Source of the DNA: TMP-86 sp039807285
GTDB lineage: Bacteria > Pseudomonadota > Gammaproteobacteria > Steroidobacterales > Steroidobacteraceae
Assembly (NCBI GenBank): GCA_044226785.1
Contig: JBGAGK010000011.1
Coordinates: forward strand, 74,266 to 138,265
Length of the DNA stretch: 64,000 nucleotides
Reading direction: 5' to 3'
Shown here: in pieces, positions 46,219 to 54,803 of the stretch
Layout of the letters: every line of letters starts with the position of its first letter
Numbering within the stretch: the stretch's first letter is position 1
Translations under genes and position numbers: made by a program
Notes under the pieces: generated by a model
What the model saw: only the letters and a program-made list of their open reading frames with translations
What the model was told of the DNA's origin: nothing
The model's database searches: none

Positions 46219-46767
46219 ATGAAACGCATCCGCCTGATCCCGTTCCCGGGCATGCCTGCCCCGGCCGTACATTCGTTCGAGGCAAGCCTGGAACGCAGCC
46301 GTGAGGGTGCATTGCAGCTGGCATTCGACCTTCGGGCCGACCCGGCCCAGCTGCGTTGGCCCGGGCCCCGGACCACCACCTTCCGGGATGGACTCTGGCG
46401 CCACACCTGCATGGAGCTGTTCGCAGCGCCCGTGGGCAACACCTACCGGGAATTCAATTTCTCGCCATCCGGAGAGTATGCGATCTACAACTTCTCGGGT
46501 TATCGCGCCGGCATGCATCCGGTGACGCCACCCGTTGCCCCGCACATCCACGTCGCAGCAGATGAGGCCGGGTGGGCGGTGGAGATACGGGTTCCGGAAG
46601 GGTTGCTGATCTGCCCGGACGGTACCGTGCAGCTCATGGGTATCGCCGCCGTGCTGGAGGATGCACAAGGGTCGCTGTCGTTCTGGGCCGCGCAGCATGC
46701 ACCGGAAAAGCCGGACTTTCACCATCGCGCGGGCCTTGTCATTCCCTGGCCTCCGGCAGACCGTTGA
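46219..46767 (+). CDS. DOMON-like domain protein
   Basis: A 182-residue beta-rich protein. The DOMON-like family signature is seen in LWRHTCMELFAAPVGNTYREFNFSPSGEYAIYNFSGYR. Related domains bind heme or sugars in other proteins, but the bacterial stand-alone type is uncharacterised. No signal peptide is visible. It lies 10 bp before the NamZ-like gene and probably shares its transcript. Confidence 0.8.
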   Translation: MKRIRLIPFPGMPAPAVHSFEASLERSREGALQLAFDLRADPAQLRWPGPRTTTFRDGLWRHTCMELFAAPVGNTYREFNFSPSGEYAIYNFSGYRAGMHPVTPPVAPHIHVAADEAGWAVEIRVPEGLLICPDGTVQLMGIAAVLEDAQGSLSFWAAQHAPEKPDFHHRAGLVIPWPPADR

Positions 46768-46777
46768 AGAACACTCC

Positions 46778-47983
46778 ATGAAAACCGGCATCGAGCGCCT
46801 CCTTTCGCAGTCCGCCCTGCGACGTGACCTTCACGGCCGGCGCGTTGCGCTGCTGGCGCATCCGGCTTCCGTGACTGCGACGCTGGATCACTCGCTGGAT
46901 GCCCTGGCCATGAGCGGCGAACTGCAGCTCACGGCTGCGTTCGGCCCGCAGCACGGCTTGCGTGGCGACAAGCAGGACAACATGGTCGAATCGGCCGATT
47001 TCGTGGATCAGCGACTGGGCATTCCCGTATTCAGCCTGTATGGCGAGGTTCGCAAGCCCACGGCTGCGATGCTCGATACCTTCGAAGTCCTGCTGGTCGA
47101 TCTTCAGGATCTGGGCTGCCGCATCTACACCTTCATCACCACCCTGCGCCACGTGCTGGAAGCCGCCGCCGCCCATGGCAAGTCGGTGTGGGTACTGGAC
47201 CGGCCGAATCCGGTGGGTCGCCCGGTCGAGGGCTTGAGCCTGCGTCCCGGATGGGAGAGTTTCGTCGGTGCGGGTGCCATGCCGATGCGTCACGGTTTGA
47301 CGCTGGGCGAGATGGGTCGCTGGTTCATCCGCGAGCTGGGACTGTCGGTCGACTACCGGGTGGTTGCGCTGCATGACTGGCAACCTGATGCGGCGCCGGG
47401 ATTCGGCTGGCCACTGGGTGCCCGTACATGGATCAATCCCAGTCCCAATGCACCGAACCTGTTCATGGCGCGCTGCTATCCGGGCACCGTCATGGTCGAA
47501 GGTACGACACTGTCGGAAGGCCGCGGCACGACGCGGCCACTGGAACTGTTCGGCGCACCGGACATCGACGCGCCCGAGCTGATTGCCGCCATGCATTCGC
47601 TTGCGCCGCACTGGCTGCCCGGCTGCCGGTTGCGTGCCTGCTGGTTCGAACCCACGTTCCACAAGCACGCCGGCAAGCTGTGCTCGGGCGTGCACATCCA
47701 CGTCGAGGATGCGGCCTACCGGCATCTGGAATTCCGGCCCTGGCGGCTGCAAGCCCTGGCGTTCAAGACGTTGCGCAAGCTCCGTCCCGATTATCCGCTG
47801 TGGCGCGATTTTCACTATGAGTACGAGAGCGGACGCCTGGCCATCGATCTGATCAATGGTTCACCTCTGTTGCGCGAGTGGGTGGACGACGGATCTGCCG
47901 AACCCGGTGACCTGGATTCGCTCGCCCGGGAAGACGAACGGCAGTGGCAGGAAAGCTGCCGCGACCTGCTGCTCTACCCTTGA
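46778..47983 (+). CDS. DUF1343/NamZ-like exo-beta-N-acetylmuramidase
   Basis: A 401-residue DUF1343 protein. The family founder NamZ of Bacillus removes terminal MurNAc from peptidoglycan fragments, so this gene may serve cell-wall recycling alongside mpl. Conserved blocks are AAFGPQHGLRGDKQDNM, VLLVDLQDLGCRIYTFITTL, VLDRPNPVGR, NPSPNAPNLFMARCYPGT and EGTTLSEGRGTTRPLELFGAP. No signal peptide is evident from the ATG at 46778, so the enzyme would act in the cytoplasm unless exported otherwise. Activity inferred from family. Confidence 0.85.
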   Translation: MKTGIERLLSQSALRRDLHGRRVALLAHPASVTATLDHSLDALAMSGELQLTAAFGPQHGLRGDKQDNMVESADFVDQRLGIPVFSLYGEVRKPTAAMLDTFEVLLVDLQDLGCRIYTFITTLRHVLEAAAAHGKSVWVLDRPNPVGRPVEGLSLRPGWESFVGAGAMPMRHGLTLGEMGRWFIRELGLSVDYRVVALHDWQPDAAPGFGWPLGARTWINPSPNAPNLFMARCYPGTVMVEGTTLSEGRGTTRPLELFGAPDIDAPELIAAMHSLAPHWLPGCRLRACWFEPTFHKHAGKLCSGVHIHVEDAAYRHLEFRPWRLQALAFKTLRKLRPDYPLWRDFHYEYESGRLAIDLINGSPLLREWVDDGSAEPGDLDSLAREDERQWQESCRDLLLYP

Positions 47984-48006
47984 GATGGGTCCGAGCCCGC
48001 GCGGGC

Positions 48007-48960
48007 TCAGGCCTGGCCGGGCGAGGTACCGCTGCTGCCCGGGACCTTGCGGGTGATGCTGGTGGCAAGGCTCACGATCGACGCCAGGTCCGTGAGATTC
48101 GCCGGCACCACGAGGGTCGTGCCCGACTGTGCCAGCTTGCCGAACTGGCGTACGTACTCCTCGCCGATGCGAAGCTGCATGGCTTCCAGCCCGCCGCGAT
48201 CGCTGAGCGCGCCGCCCACCTGCCTCAAGCCCGTTGCCGTTGCCGCAGCAACCGCGAGGATGGCCTCGGCCTGGCCCTGCGCCTCGTTGATCTGCTGCTG
48301 CTTGGTGGCCTCGGACTGCTTGATGACGCGCTGCTTCTCGCCCTCGGCCTGGTTGATCTTGGCATCCCGTTCGCCCTCCGAGGTCAGCACCACGGCGCGC
48401 TTCTCGCGCTCGGCCCGCATCTGCTTTTCCATGGCCGAGAGCACATCACGCGGCGGGGTGATGTTGCGGATCTCGTAGCGAAGCACCTTCACGCCCCACG
48501 GGGCCGTGGCCTTGTCCAGCTCGCTCACCACGTTGGCATTGATGGTCCCGCGCGCCTCGAAGGTGCGGTCCAGATCGATCTTGCCGATTTCGCTCCGTAG
48601 CGTGGTCTGCGCCAGCTGCGAGATCGCATAGTTGTAGTTGGTGATGCCATAGGAGGCCAGCTGCGGATCCAGCACCTGGAGGTACAGCACGCCATCCACC
48701 CCCACCTGCACGTTGTCCTTGGTGATGCAGATCTGTTCGGCGATCTCCATCGCCAGCTCCTTGAGGCTGTGGCGATAGGCGATCTTCTCGGCGAACGGGA
48801 CCAGGATGTGGAAGCCCGCCTGGAGCGTGCGGCTGTACTTGCCCAGATATTCGACCACATAGGCGCTCTGCTGCGGCACCACGGTCACGGTCTTGACGAA
48901 GGCAATGACCACGAGGATGGCCGCCGCAATGAAGAAATAGCTCACGGTAAACCCCTCCAT
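48007..48960 (-). CDS. qmcA: SPFH/band-7 membrane protein (QmcA-like)
   Basis: A 317-residue stomatin-type protein with an N-terminal membrane helix (SYFFIAAAILVVIAFVKTV). The SPFH domain follows (VPQQSAYVVEYLGKYSRTLQAG, NVVSELDKATAPWGVKVLRYEI), then a Glu/Ala-rich coiled coil (MRAEREKRAVVLTSEGERDAKIN). Such proteins oligomerise in membrane microdomains and modulate FtsH-type proteolysis. It is 24 bp after an NfeD gene, the usual partner. Confidence 0.92.
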   Translation of the reverse strand: MEGFTVSYFFIAAAILVVIAFVKTVTVVPQQSAYVVEYLGKYSRTLQAGFHILVPFAEKIAYRHSLKELAMEIAEQICITKDNVQVGVDGVLYLQVLDPQLASYGITNYNYAISQLAQTTLRSEIGKIDLDRTFEARGTINANVVSELDKATAPWGVKVLRYEIRNITPPRDVLSAMEKQMRAEREKRAVVLTSEGERDAKINQAEGEKQRVIKQSEATKQQQINEAQGQAEAILAVAAATATGLRQVGGALSDRGGLEAMQLRIGEEYVRQFGKLAQSGTTLVVPANLTDLASIVSLATSITRKVPGSSGTSPGQA

Positions 48961-48984
48961 GTCGCGTCAGCACATGTTACGCAA

Positions 48985-49419
48985 TCAGGACCTGCGCAGG
49001 TAGAGAATCAGTCCCTCCACCCGGTCGATGCGCGCGCCGGTACCGGCGGACAGTGGCCCGGTGTCCGCATTGATGGCATCCCAGGTGGTGCCCCGGAGCT
49101 CCAGACGACACTGTTCTCCGGTAGCCAGATCGACCGGAACGTGGACCGTCTGCCCCACGACGCCGCCAACGTCGATGGCCGGAAGCCCTCCGCGCAGGCG
49201 CTGGTAGATGCGCTTGCGCAGCCCGAGGAGCGAGGCGACGGCGATCACGCTGAACAGCATCCATTCCAGCCCTGGCTCGATGACCAGGCCCAGCGCCACC
49301 AGCGCCCCGACCAGCAGCGCCGCACCGCCGATGAACACCAGGTAGAACTGCGCATCGACAAACATCAGCTCGGCGCCAAGCATGATCACGCCGCCTGCGA
49401 CCCATCCCCACCAGTGCAT
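48985..49419 (-). CDS. NfeD family membrane protein
   Basis: A 144-residue short NfeD: about three membrane helices (residues 7-80) and a C-terminal OB-fold (GGVVGQTVHVPVDLATGEQCRLELRGTTWDA). It partners the adjacent SPFH protein in the conserved qmcA-ybbJ arrangement, likely stabilising the membrane complex. It starts 24 bp after the rho stop. Confidence 0.9.
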   Translation of the reverse strand: MHWWGWVAGGVIMLGAELMFVDAQFYLVFIGGAALLVGALVALGLVIEPGLEWMLFSVIAVASLLGLRKRIYQRLRGGLPAIDVGGVVGQTVHVPVDLATGEQCRLELRGTTWDAINADTGPLSAGTGARIDRVEGLILYLRRS

Positions 49420-49443
49420 GCTTCCCTCCGTTCGCGCCGTGGC

Positions 49444-50892
49444 TCAGCGCTTCATGGCGTCGAAGAAATCGGCGTTGGTCTTCGTGTCCTTCATCTTGCC
49501 GAGCAGGAATTCGATGGCCGCGAGCTCGTCCATCGGATGCAGGAGCTTGCGCAGGATCCACATTTTCGACAGCTCCGCCGGATCGGTGATCAGCTCTTCC
49601 TTGCGGGTGCCGGACCGGTTGATGTTCACGGCCGGGAACACGCGCTTTTCAGAGATCCGCCGGTCGAGGTGGATCTCGGAGTTGCCGGTGCCCTTGAACT
49701 CCTCGAAGATCACATCGTCCATCTTCGACCCGGTGTCGATCAGTGCGGTGGCCAGGATGGTCAGGCTCCCGCCCTCCTCGATGTTGCGTGCCGCTCCGAA
49801 GAAGCGCTTGGGCCGCTGCAGGGCATTGGCATCCACACCGCCCGTGAGCACCTTGCCGGAGCTCGGCACCACGGTGTTGTAGGCCCGCGCGAGCCGGGTG
49901 ATGGAATCGAGCAGGATGACCACATCCTTCTTGTGTTCCACCAGGCGCTTGGCCTTCTCGATGACCATCTCGGCCACCTGCACGTGGCGGCTGGCCGGTT
50001 CGTCGAAGGTGGAGGAAACCACCTCACCCTTGACGGTGCGCGCCATCTCGGTGACTTCCTCGGGACGCTCGTCGATGAGCAGCACGATGAGGTAGCACTC
50101 GGGGTGATTCGCCGCAATGGAAGTGGCGATGTTCTGCAGCAGCATGGTCTTGCCGGCCTTGGGTGGCGAGACGATCAGGCCGCGCTGACCCTTGCCGATG
50201 GGCGAGACCAGGTCGATGGTGCGAGCGGTCAGGTCCTCGGTGGAACCGTTGCCCCGCTCGAGCTTGAGCCGTTCGGTCGGATGGAGCGGGGTGAGGTTCT
50301 CGAACAGCACCTTGCCGCGCGAACTCTCCGGTGAGTCGAAGTTGATTTCACCCACCTTGAGCAGGGCGAAATACCGTTCCCCATCCTTCGGCGGACGGAT
50401 CAGGCCGGAGACCGAGTCCCCGGTACGCAGATTGAACCTTCGGATCTGGCTGGGCGAGACATAGATGTCATCGGGGCCAGCCAGGTAACTGGAATCGGAC
50501 GATCGCAGGAAGCCGAAACCGTCCTGCAGGATCTCCAGCACACCATCGCCGTAGATGGCCTCGCCCTTCTGGGCATGGGCCTTGAGGACGGCAAAGATGA
50601 TGTCCTGCTTGCGTGAGCGGCCCATGTTTTCCAGGGCCATGGACTCGGCCAGCTTGACCAGTTCAGTGATGGGGCGCTTCTTGAGCTCGGTGAGGTTCAT
50701 GGAGCTGCGGCTGCGCGCAAGTTCCGCTGGATCGATGATCTCGAGGTCATCGCCCCCATCCGGCAAATCGCCGTAATCCTCGTGGCGCCTCTGTCCTCCA
50801 TTGCCACGATGTTCGCCACGCATCCGGTTGCCCTTGTTGGGCCGGTTGCCACCCTGCCCGCCCCGGGGCTGATTGCCGAGATAACCTCTCAC
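49444..50892 (-). CDS. rho: transcription termination factor Rho with RG-rich N-terminal extension
   Basis: Hexameric RNA-dependent ATPase that ends transcription. The region from MNLTELKKRPITELVKLAE (ATG 50698-50700) to the C-terminus is 418 residues and collinear with the enteric protein, including the RNA-binding EILQDGFGFLRS, Walker A SPPKAGKTML and Q-loop regions. The frame continues upstream without stop to GTG 50890-50892, adding 64 residues rich in Arg, Gly and Asn. The upstream start is favoured: it overlaps the trxA stop (GTGA) and follows GGAAAAG, whereas the inner ATG has no ribosome site. The disordered extension is not in enteric Rho. Confidence 0.96.
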   Translation of the reverse strand: MRGYLGNQPRGGQGGNRPNKGNRMRGEHRGNGGQRRHEDYGDLPDGGDDLEIIDPAELARSRSSMNLTELKKRPITELVKLAESMALENMGRSRKQDIIFAVLKAHAQKGEAIYGDGVLEILQDGFGFLRSSDSSYLAGPDDIYVSPSQIRRFNLRTGDSVSGLIRPPKDGERYFALLKVGEINFDSPESSRGKVLFENLTPLHPTERLKLERGNGSTEDLTARTIDLVSPIGKGQRGLIVSPPKAGKTMLLQNIATSIAANHPECYLIVLLIDERPEEVTEMARTVKGEVVSSTFDEPASRHVQVAEMVIEKAKRLVEHKKDVVILLDSITRLARAYNTVVPSSGKVLTGGVDANALQRPKRFFGAARNIEEGGSLTILATALIDTGSKMDDVIFEEFKGTGNSEIHLDRRISEKRVFPAVNINRSGTRKEELITDPAELSKMWILRKLLHPMDELAAIEFLLGKMKDTKTNADFFDAMKR

Positions 50893-51284
50893 GATTTCTT
50901 TTCCGGAGACGCCGTCTGCAACCTGGCTGCCGTTCCGTCCTTGCCGCCCAGGTTGTTGTCCACGAACGCCACCAGCTGGGACCGGCTGACGGCGCCGACT
51001 TTCTGCGCCTCGACGGTGCCATTCCTGAACAGGATCAGGGTGGGAATGCCGCGGATGTTGAATTTGGGCGGAGTCGAGGGATTCTCGTCGATATTGAGCT
51101 TGGCGACGGTCAGTTTGCCCTTGTAGGACTCGGCGATCTCATCGAGGATCGGGGCGATCATCTTGCAGGGCCCGCACCATTCTGCCCAGAAGTCGAGCAG
51201 CACGGGCTTGTCGGACTTCAGGACATCCTTGTCGAATGTGGCATCGGTGGTGTGGACGATACTTGAACTACTCACTGGGGACAT
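50889..51284 (-). CDS. trxA: thioredoxin 1
   Basis: Cytosolic disulfide reductase, a thioredoxin fold with active site WAEWCGPCKMIAP and cis-Pro in GIPTLILF. It carries an unusual 17-residue polar tail (DGTAARLQTASPEKKS) beyond the normal end. The ATG at 51284 sits immediately after GGAGG, too close; the GTG three codons in (51275) has better spacing and gives a more typical N-terminus. It is upstream of rho with overlap, and divergent from rhlB across 260 bp, the classic gammaproteobacterial arrangement. Confidence 0.96.
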   Translation of the reverse strand: MSPVSSSSIVHTTDATFDKDVLKSDKPVLLDFWAEWCGPCKMIAPILDEIAESYKGKLTVAKLNIDENPSTPPKFNIRGIPTLILFRNGTVEAQKVGAVSRSQLVAFVDNNLGGKDGTAARLQTASPEKKS

Positions 51285-51544
51285 GCCTCCGGATTGGGAC
51301 TTGACGGGTGTAACTCATCTTTGGAACGGGATTCGACTGATTGTCTGGGAGAGGGGGTGAAAACGGGGCGCCGCCGTCATGATTCGACGATGCGCGGGCT
51401 TTGCGGCACAATACAGCGGCTACTGTTTACCGATAATTCCTCAAGAGGGACGCCGATGGAGCGATTGGGTGACGCGGATTCGCGTGGCGCCAAGGCGCCG
51501 GATGCGCGGTATTTTGAACCTGTCACCCATCATTTTGCAAGTAT

Positions 51545-53017
51545 ATGGCCGACGATCACCTAAGCGAACTCCAATTCAGCAGCCTCGACCTGCCCGAAGT
51601 CCTCAGACGAGGCATCGCCGAGCTGGGATTCACGCACTGCACACCCATCCAGGCACAGACCCTCCCCGAAGCGCTGGCCGGCCACGATGTGGCTGGTCAG
51701 GCGCAGACAGGAACCGGCAAGACCGCCGCATTCCTGATTGCCCTGTTCAACCGGTTGCTGCGCGATCCGGGAGCACCGGACCGTCGGGCCAATGCGCCAC
51801 GCGCCATCGTCATCGCCCCTACGCGTGAACTGGCGGTGCAGATCCATGCAGACGCTCAGGGGCTAGCCACGCACACGGGGCTGAAACTGGCGCTGATATT
51901 CGGTGGCGTGGACTACGACAAACAGCGTCGGGAACTCGCCGACGGCGTGGATGTGGTCATCGGCACGCCCGGGCGGATCATCGACTACTTCAAGCAGCGG
52001 GTGTTCGATCTGCGTCACATCCAGGTCGCCGTCCTGGACGAGGCCGACCGGATGTTCGACCTGGGGTTCATCAAGGACATCCGTTTCCTGCTGCGCCGCC
52101 TGCCCCACCCGACCCACCGGTTGAGCATGCTGTTTTCAGCCACGCTTTCGCATCGCGTGCTGGAACTGGCCTATGAGCACATGAACAATCCCCGGCTGAT
52201 CCGTATCGAACCGGACAAGATGACCGTGGACCGGGTGCGTCAGATCCTGTATTTCCCCGCATCGGAAGAGAAGATTCCCCTGCTGATCGGGTTGCTGCGC
52301 AATGTGGATGCACGACGCACCATGGTATTCGTCAATACCCGGCGCATGGCGGAACTCCTGGAGCGCACCCTGCTGGCCAACGGCTTTGCGGCCCAGGCGC
52401 TGTCTGGCGATGTGCCGCAGAAGAAGCGCCTGAAGATGATGCGCGATTTCCATGAAGGCGTGGTCGCCGTACTGATCGCCACCGACGTGGCGTCCCGCGG
52501 CCTTCACATCGCCGATGTCAGCCACGTGTTCAACTTCGACCTGCCGCAGGATGCAGAAGACTACGTTCACCGCATCGGCCGGACCGCCCGGGCGGGTGCC
52601 GAAGGCGATGCCATCAGTTTCGCCTGCGACGAATTCGCGATCTCGCTGCCCGACATCGAATCCTACATTGGCCACCAGATCCCGCGCGGATCGATCAATG
52701 TGGAAAACCTCGCGACCGTGACGCCACCGCCGCCTGCACCGCGGCGCGAGCGTGCCCCGGTATTCGGCAAGGACAGGCGCGCTCGCCCGGGCGGTCCGCG
52801 CCAGGGAGGAAGACCGCGGGAGAGCGGACGCGGGCGACACGAACCCCATGACGTTGCAGGCGGAAATTCCGACGGCCCGGCCGCGGCAGGGCCCACTCAG
52901 GAGAGTCCCGGAGGGGAGGGCGGCAACCGACGACGGCGACGACGTGGAGGGCGCGGCAAGCGGCCGGCCGACGGCAAACATGACACGCCGGCATCGAACC
53001 CGCCTCCGGCCGTCTGA
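51545..53017 (+). CDS. rhlB: DEAD-box RNA helicase RhlB
   Basis: ATP-dependent RNA unwinding enzyme and degradosome partner. It has all DEAD-box motifs in order: Q motif FTHCTPIQAQTLP, AQTGTGKTAAF, PTRELAVQ, LDEADRMFDLGF, FSATL, and HRIGRTARAG. The core ends near residue 390; a tail of about 100 residues follows that is rich in Arg, Gly and Pro (RRRRRRGGRGKR near the end) and probably disordered and RNA-binding. The RhlB name rests on sequence and on the position opposite trxA-rho. Confidence 0.93.
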   Translation: MADDHLSELQFSSLDLPEVLRRGIAELGFTHCTPIQAQTLPEALAGHDVAGQAQTGTGKTAAFLIALFNRLLRDPGAPDRRANAPRAIVIAPTRELAVQIHADAQGLATHTGLKLALIFGGVDYDKQRRELADGVDVVIGTPGRIIDYFKQRVFDLRHIQVAVLDEADRMFDLGFIKDIRFLLRRLPHPTHRLSMLFSATLSHRVLELAYEHMNNPRLIRIEPDKMTVDRVRQILYFPASEEKIPLLIGLLRNVDARRTMVFVNTRRMAELLERTLLANGFAAQALSGDVPQKKRLKMMRDFHEGVVAVLIATDVASRGLHIADVSHVFNFDLPQDAEDYVHRIGRTARAGAEGDAISFACDEFAISLPDIESYIGHQIPRGSINVENLATVTPPPPAPRRERAPVFGKDRRARPGGPRQGGRPRESGRGRHEPHDVAGGNSDGPAAAGPTQESPGGEGGNRRRRRRGGRGKRPADGKHDTPASNPPPAV

Positions 53018-53036
53018 ATCCGGATTGCGAAGCGTC

Positions 53037-53699
53037 TCATCCGAGCAGCTGGGCCACACCATCGATTCCGATGAACTCCCCGGTATCACGGGCCTCGCAT
53101 GCGCTGTCGGGGTGACGTACAGCTCGCAGGTGGCCGATACCAAATGCCCGTGCGGCCCTGAGCACAGGCAGGCTGTCGTCGATGAACAGGGTGCGCTGCG
53201 GATCGAAGGGTTCTGCCGCATGAAACCGTGGCCAGAATTGCGGGTCCTCCTTGGGCGCTCCGAACGGATGGGTCGAATGAACCGCATCGAGGAACCCGCT
53301 CAGACCCACCCGCCTGTCCTTGATGGCGAGGGTTGCCGGATGGGCGTTGGTGATCAGCACCCGGCGCTTGCCCATGCCACGCAGGGCGGTCAGGAAGGGA
53401 CGGGCTCCCGGCAGAAACCGTACCTGTTCATGCACGCCGCGCTTGATGGCAGGAATGTCCAGGCCCAGTTCCCGGCTCCAGAAATCGATGCAATACCAGT
53501 TCAGGGTTCCCATCGAAGCGCGGAACTTCGGTTCGAGGATGGCTCGGCTGTGTTCCAGCGTCAGGTCGTTGGCGTACGCGTATCGTTGTGGAACCAGTTC
53601 CTGCCAGAACCAGTTGTCGAATTGCAGGTCGAGCAGCGTTCCATCCATGTCGAGCAGTACGATATCGATGCCCGACCAGTCGACCGATTGGAAATCCAT
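53037..53699 (-). CDS. HAD-family GMP/IMP nucleotidase (YrfG-like)
   Basis: A 220-residue HAD phosphatase. Motif I is DIVLLDMDGTLLDLQFDNWFW, whose FDN/FW extension is typical of YrfG-type purine nucleotidases; motif II is LITNAHPATL; motif III/IV is LFIDDSLPVLRAA. The start is ATG 53697-53699; the longer open frame to 53840 crosses the divergent gene. The two start codons of this gene and the PHP gene lie 19 bp apart. Confidence 0.85.
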   Translation of the reverse strand: MDFQSVDWSGIDIVLLDMDGTLLDLQFDNWFWQELVPQRYAYANDLTLEHSRAILEPKFRASMGTLNWYCIDFWSRELGLDIPAIKRGVHEQVRFLPGARPFLTALRGMGKRRVLITNAHPATLAIKDRRVGLSGFLDAVHSTHPFGAPKEDPQFWPRFHAAEPFDPQRTLFIDDSLPVLRAARAFGIGHLRAVRHPDSACEARDTGEFIGIDGVAQLLG

Positions 53700-53718
53700 G
53701 CCGCGATGATAGCAAGCG

Positions 53719-54582
53719 ATGTCTGAATCCGATGTGCCGTTGCATGACGGCATCGACCTCCACTCCCACTCGCATTGTTCGGATGGCATCCTGTCCCCGG
53801 CGAGACTGGTCGAACGAGCTGCCGCGAGCGGAGCGCGCATGCTGGCCCTGACGGATCACGACACCCTCGATGGGCTGGATGAGGCACGCACGGCAGCGTC
53901 GCGCCTCGGTCTTGCGCTGGTCGATGGCGTGGAGATATCGGCCGGCTGGAGATCCCAGAGCGTGCATGTCCTGGGGTTGTGGATCGACCCGACCCACCGG
54001 GCATTGCAACAAGCTCTTTGCCGGCAGATAGACCTGCGGCGGGCGCGCCTGTCCGCCATGTGCGCGAAACTGACCCGGCTGCGGATGCCGGGTACGGAAC
54101 TCGAGGCGTGGGTGCATGCCAGGCCGGGGGTGCCGACCCGTACTCATCTGGCAACCGCCATGGTCGAAGCGGGTCTGGTCCCGAACATGGCAACGGCGTT
54201 CCACCGCTACCTCGGTCAGGGCAAACCCGGTCATCTGCGCAGCCAATGGCCGGCCATGGAGCAGGTGGTGGGTTGGGTGAGGGGCGCCGGCGGTCATGCG
54301 GTGCTGGCCCATCCGCTGCGCTATCGGCTGTCCGCCGGAGCCCGACGCCGACTGGTTGCCGAATTCGCGACCTGTGGTGGCGCGGGTCTGGAAGTGGTGA
54401 GCGGAAGCAACCCCGGGCAGGCCATCGAAACAGCCGCGGAACTGGCCTGCACCTTCGGACTTGCCGGCACGGCCGGTTCGGATTTCCATGATCCGAATCT
54501 CCCTTGGAATCCCCTCGGGCGGTTGGCTAAGCTACCGGCTCGCGTCAAGCCCCTGTGGACATCGGCCCTGGAGCATTCGTGA
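53719..54582 (+). CDS. rnm: PHP-domain 5'-3' exoribonuclease (RNase AM-like)
   Basis: A 287-residue PHP phosphoesterase of the YciV/TrpH group; RNase AM matures the 5' ends of ribosomal RNAs. Metal-binding motifs are DLHSHSHCSDG, ALTDHDTLDG, GVEIS, LAHPLRYR and GSDFHDPNLPW. The length fits. A GTGA overlap links it to the DUF465 gene. The enzyme name is inferred from the family. Confidence 0.86.
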   Translation: MSESDVPLHDGIDLHSHSHCSDGILSPARLVERAAASGARMLALTDHDTLDGLDEARTAASRLGLALVDGVEISAGWRSQSVHVLGLWIDPTHRALQQALCRQIDLRRARLSAMCAKLTRLRMPGTELEAWVHARPGVPTRTHLATAMVEAGLVPNMATAFHRYLGQGKPGHLRSQWPAMEQVVGWVRGAGGHAVLAHPLRYRLSAGARRRLVAEFATCGGAGLEVVSGSNPGQAIETAAELACTFGLAGTAGSDFHDPNLPWNPLGRLAKLPARVKPLWTSALEHS

Positions 54583-54803
54583 GCGACGATTCCAGCAACA
54601 TCAATCGTGACCTGTTCAGGAACATTGAACGCCTGCGTTCGATGCGCATCGAGCACCGCGATCTCGACGATGTGATCGCGCGCCTGTCTCTGGACTTCAA
54701 TGCCGACGAGGTTCAGATCAAGCGCCTGAAGCGCCGCAAGCTGATGCTCAAGGATCAGATCACCCGGCTGGAAAGCCAGCTCATCCCGGATCTGAATGCA
54801 TGA
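54579..54803 (+). CDS. DUF465 (YdcH) family coiled-coil protein
   Basis: A 74-residue helical hairpin. The DUF465 hallmark is the segment LDFNADEVQIKRLKRRKLMLKDQITRLE. Start is GTG 54579, overlapping the RNase AM stop. Its stop overlaps the mscS start (ATGA), so all three are coupled. Function unknown. Confidence 0.87.
   Translation: MSDDSSNINRDLFRNIERLRSMRIEHRDLDDVIARLSLDFNADEVQIKRLKRRKLMLKDQITRLESQLIPDLNA

Noticed and set aside
48769..50334. 521-codon plus-strand frame opposite qmcA, nfeD and rho
   Set aside because: It crosses three real genes and two intergenic gaps, typical of a shadow frame in GC-rich DNA.
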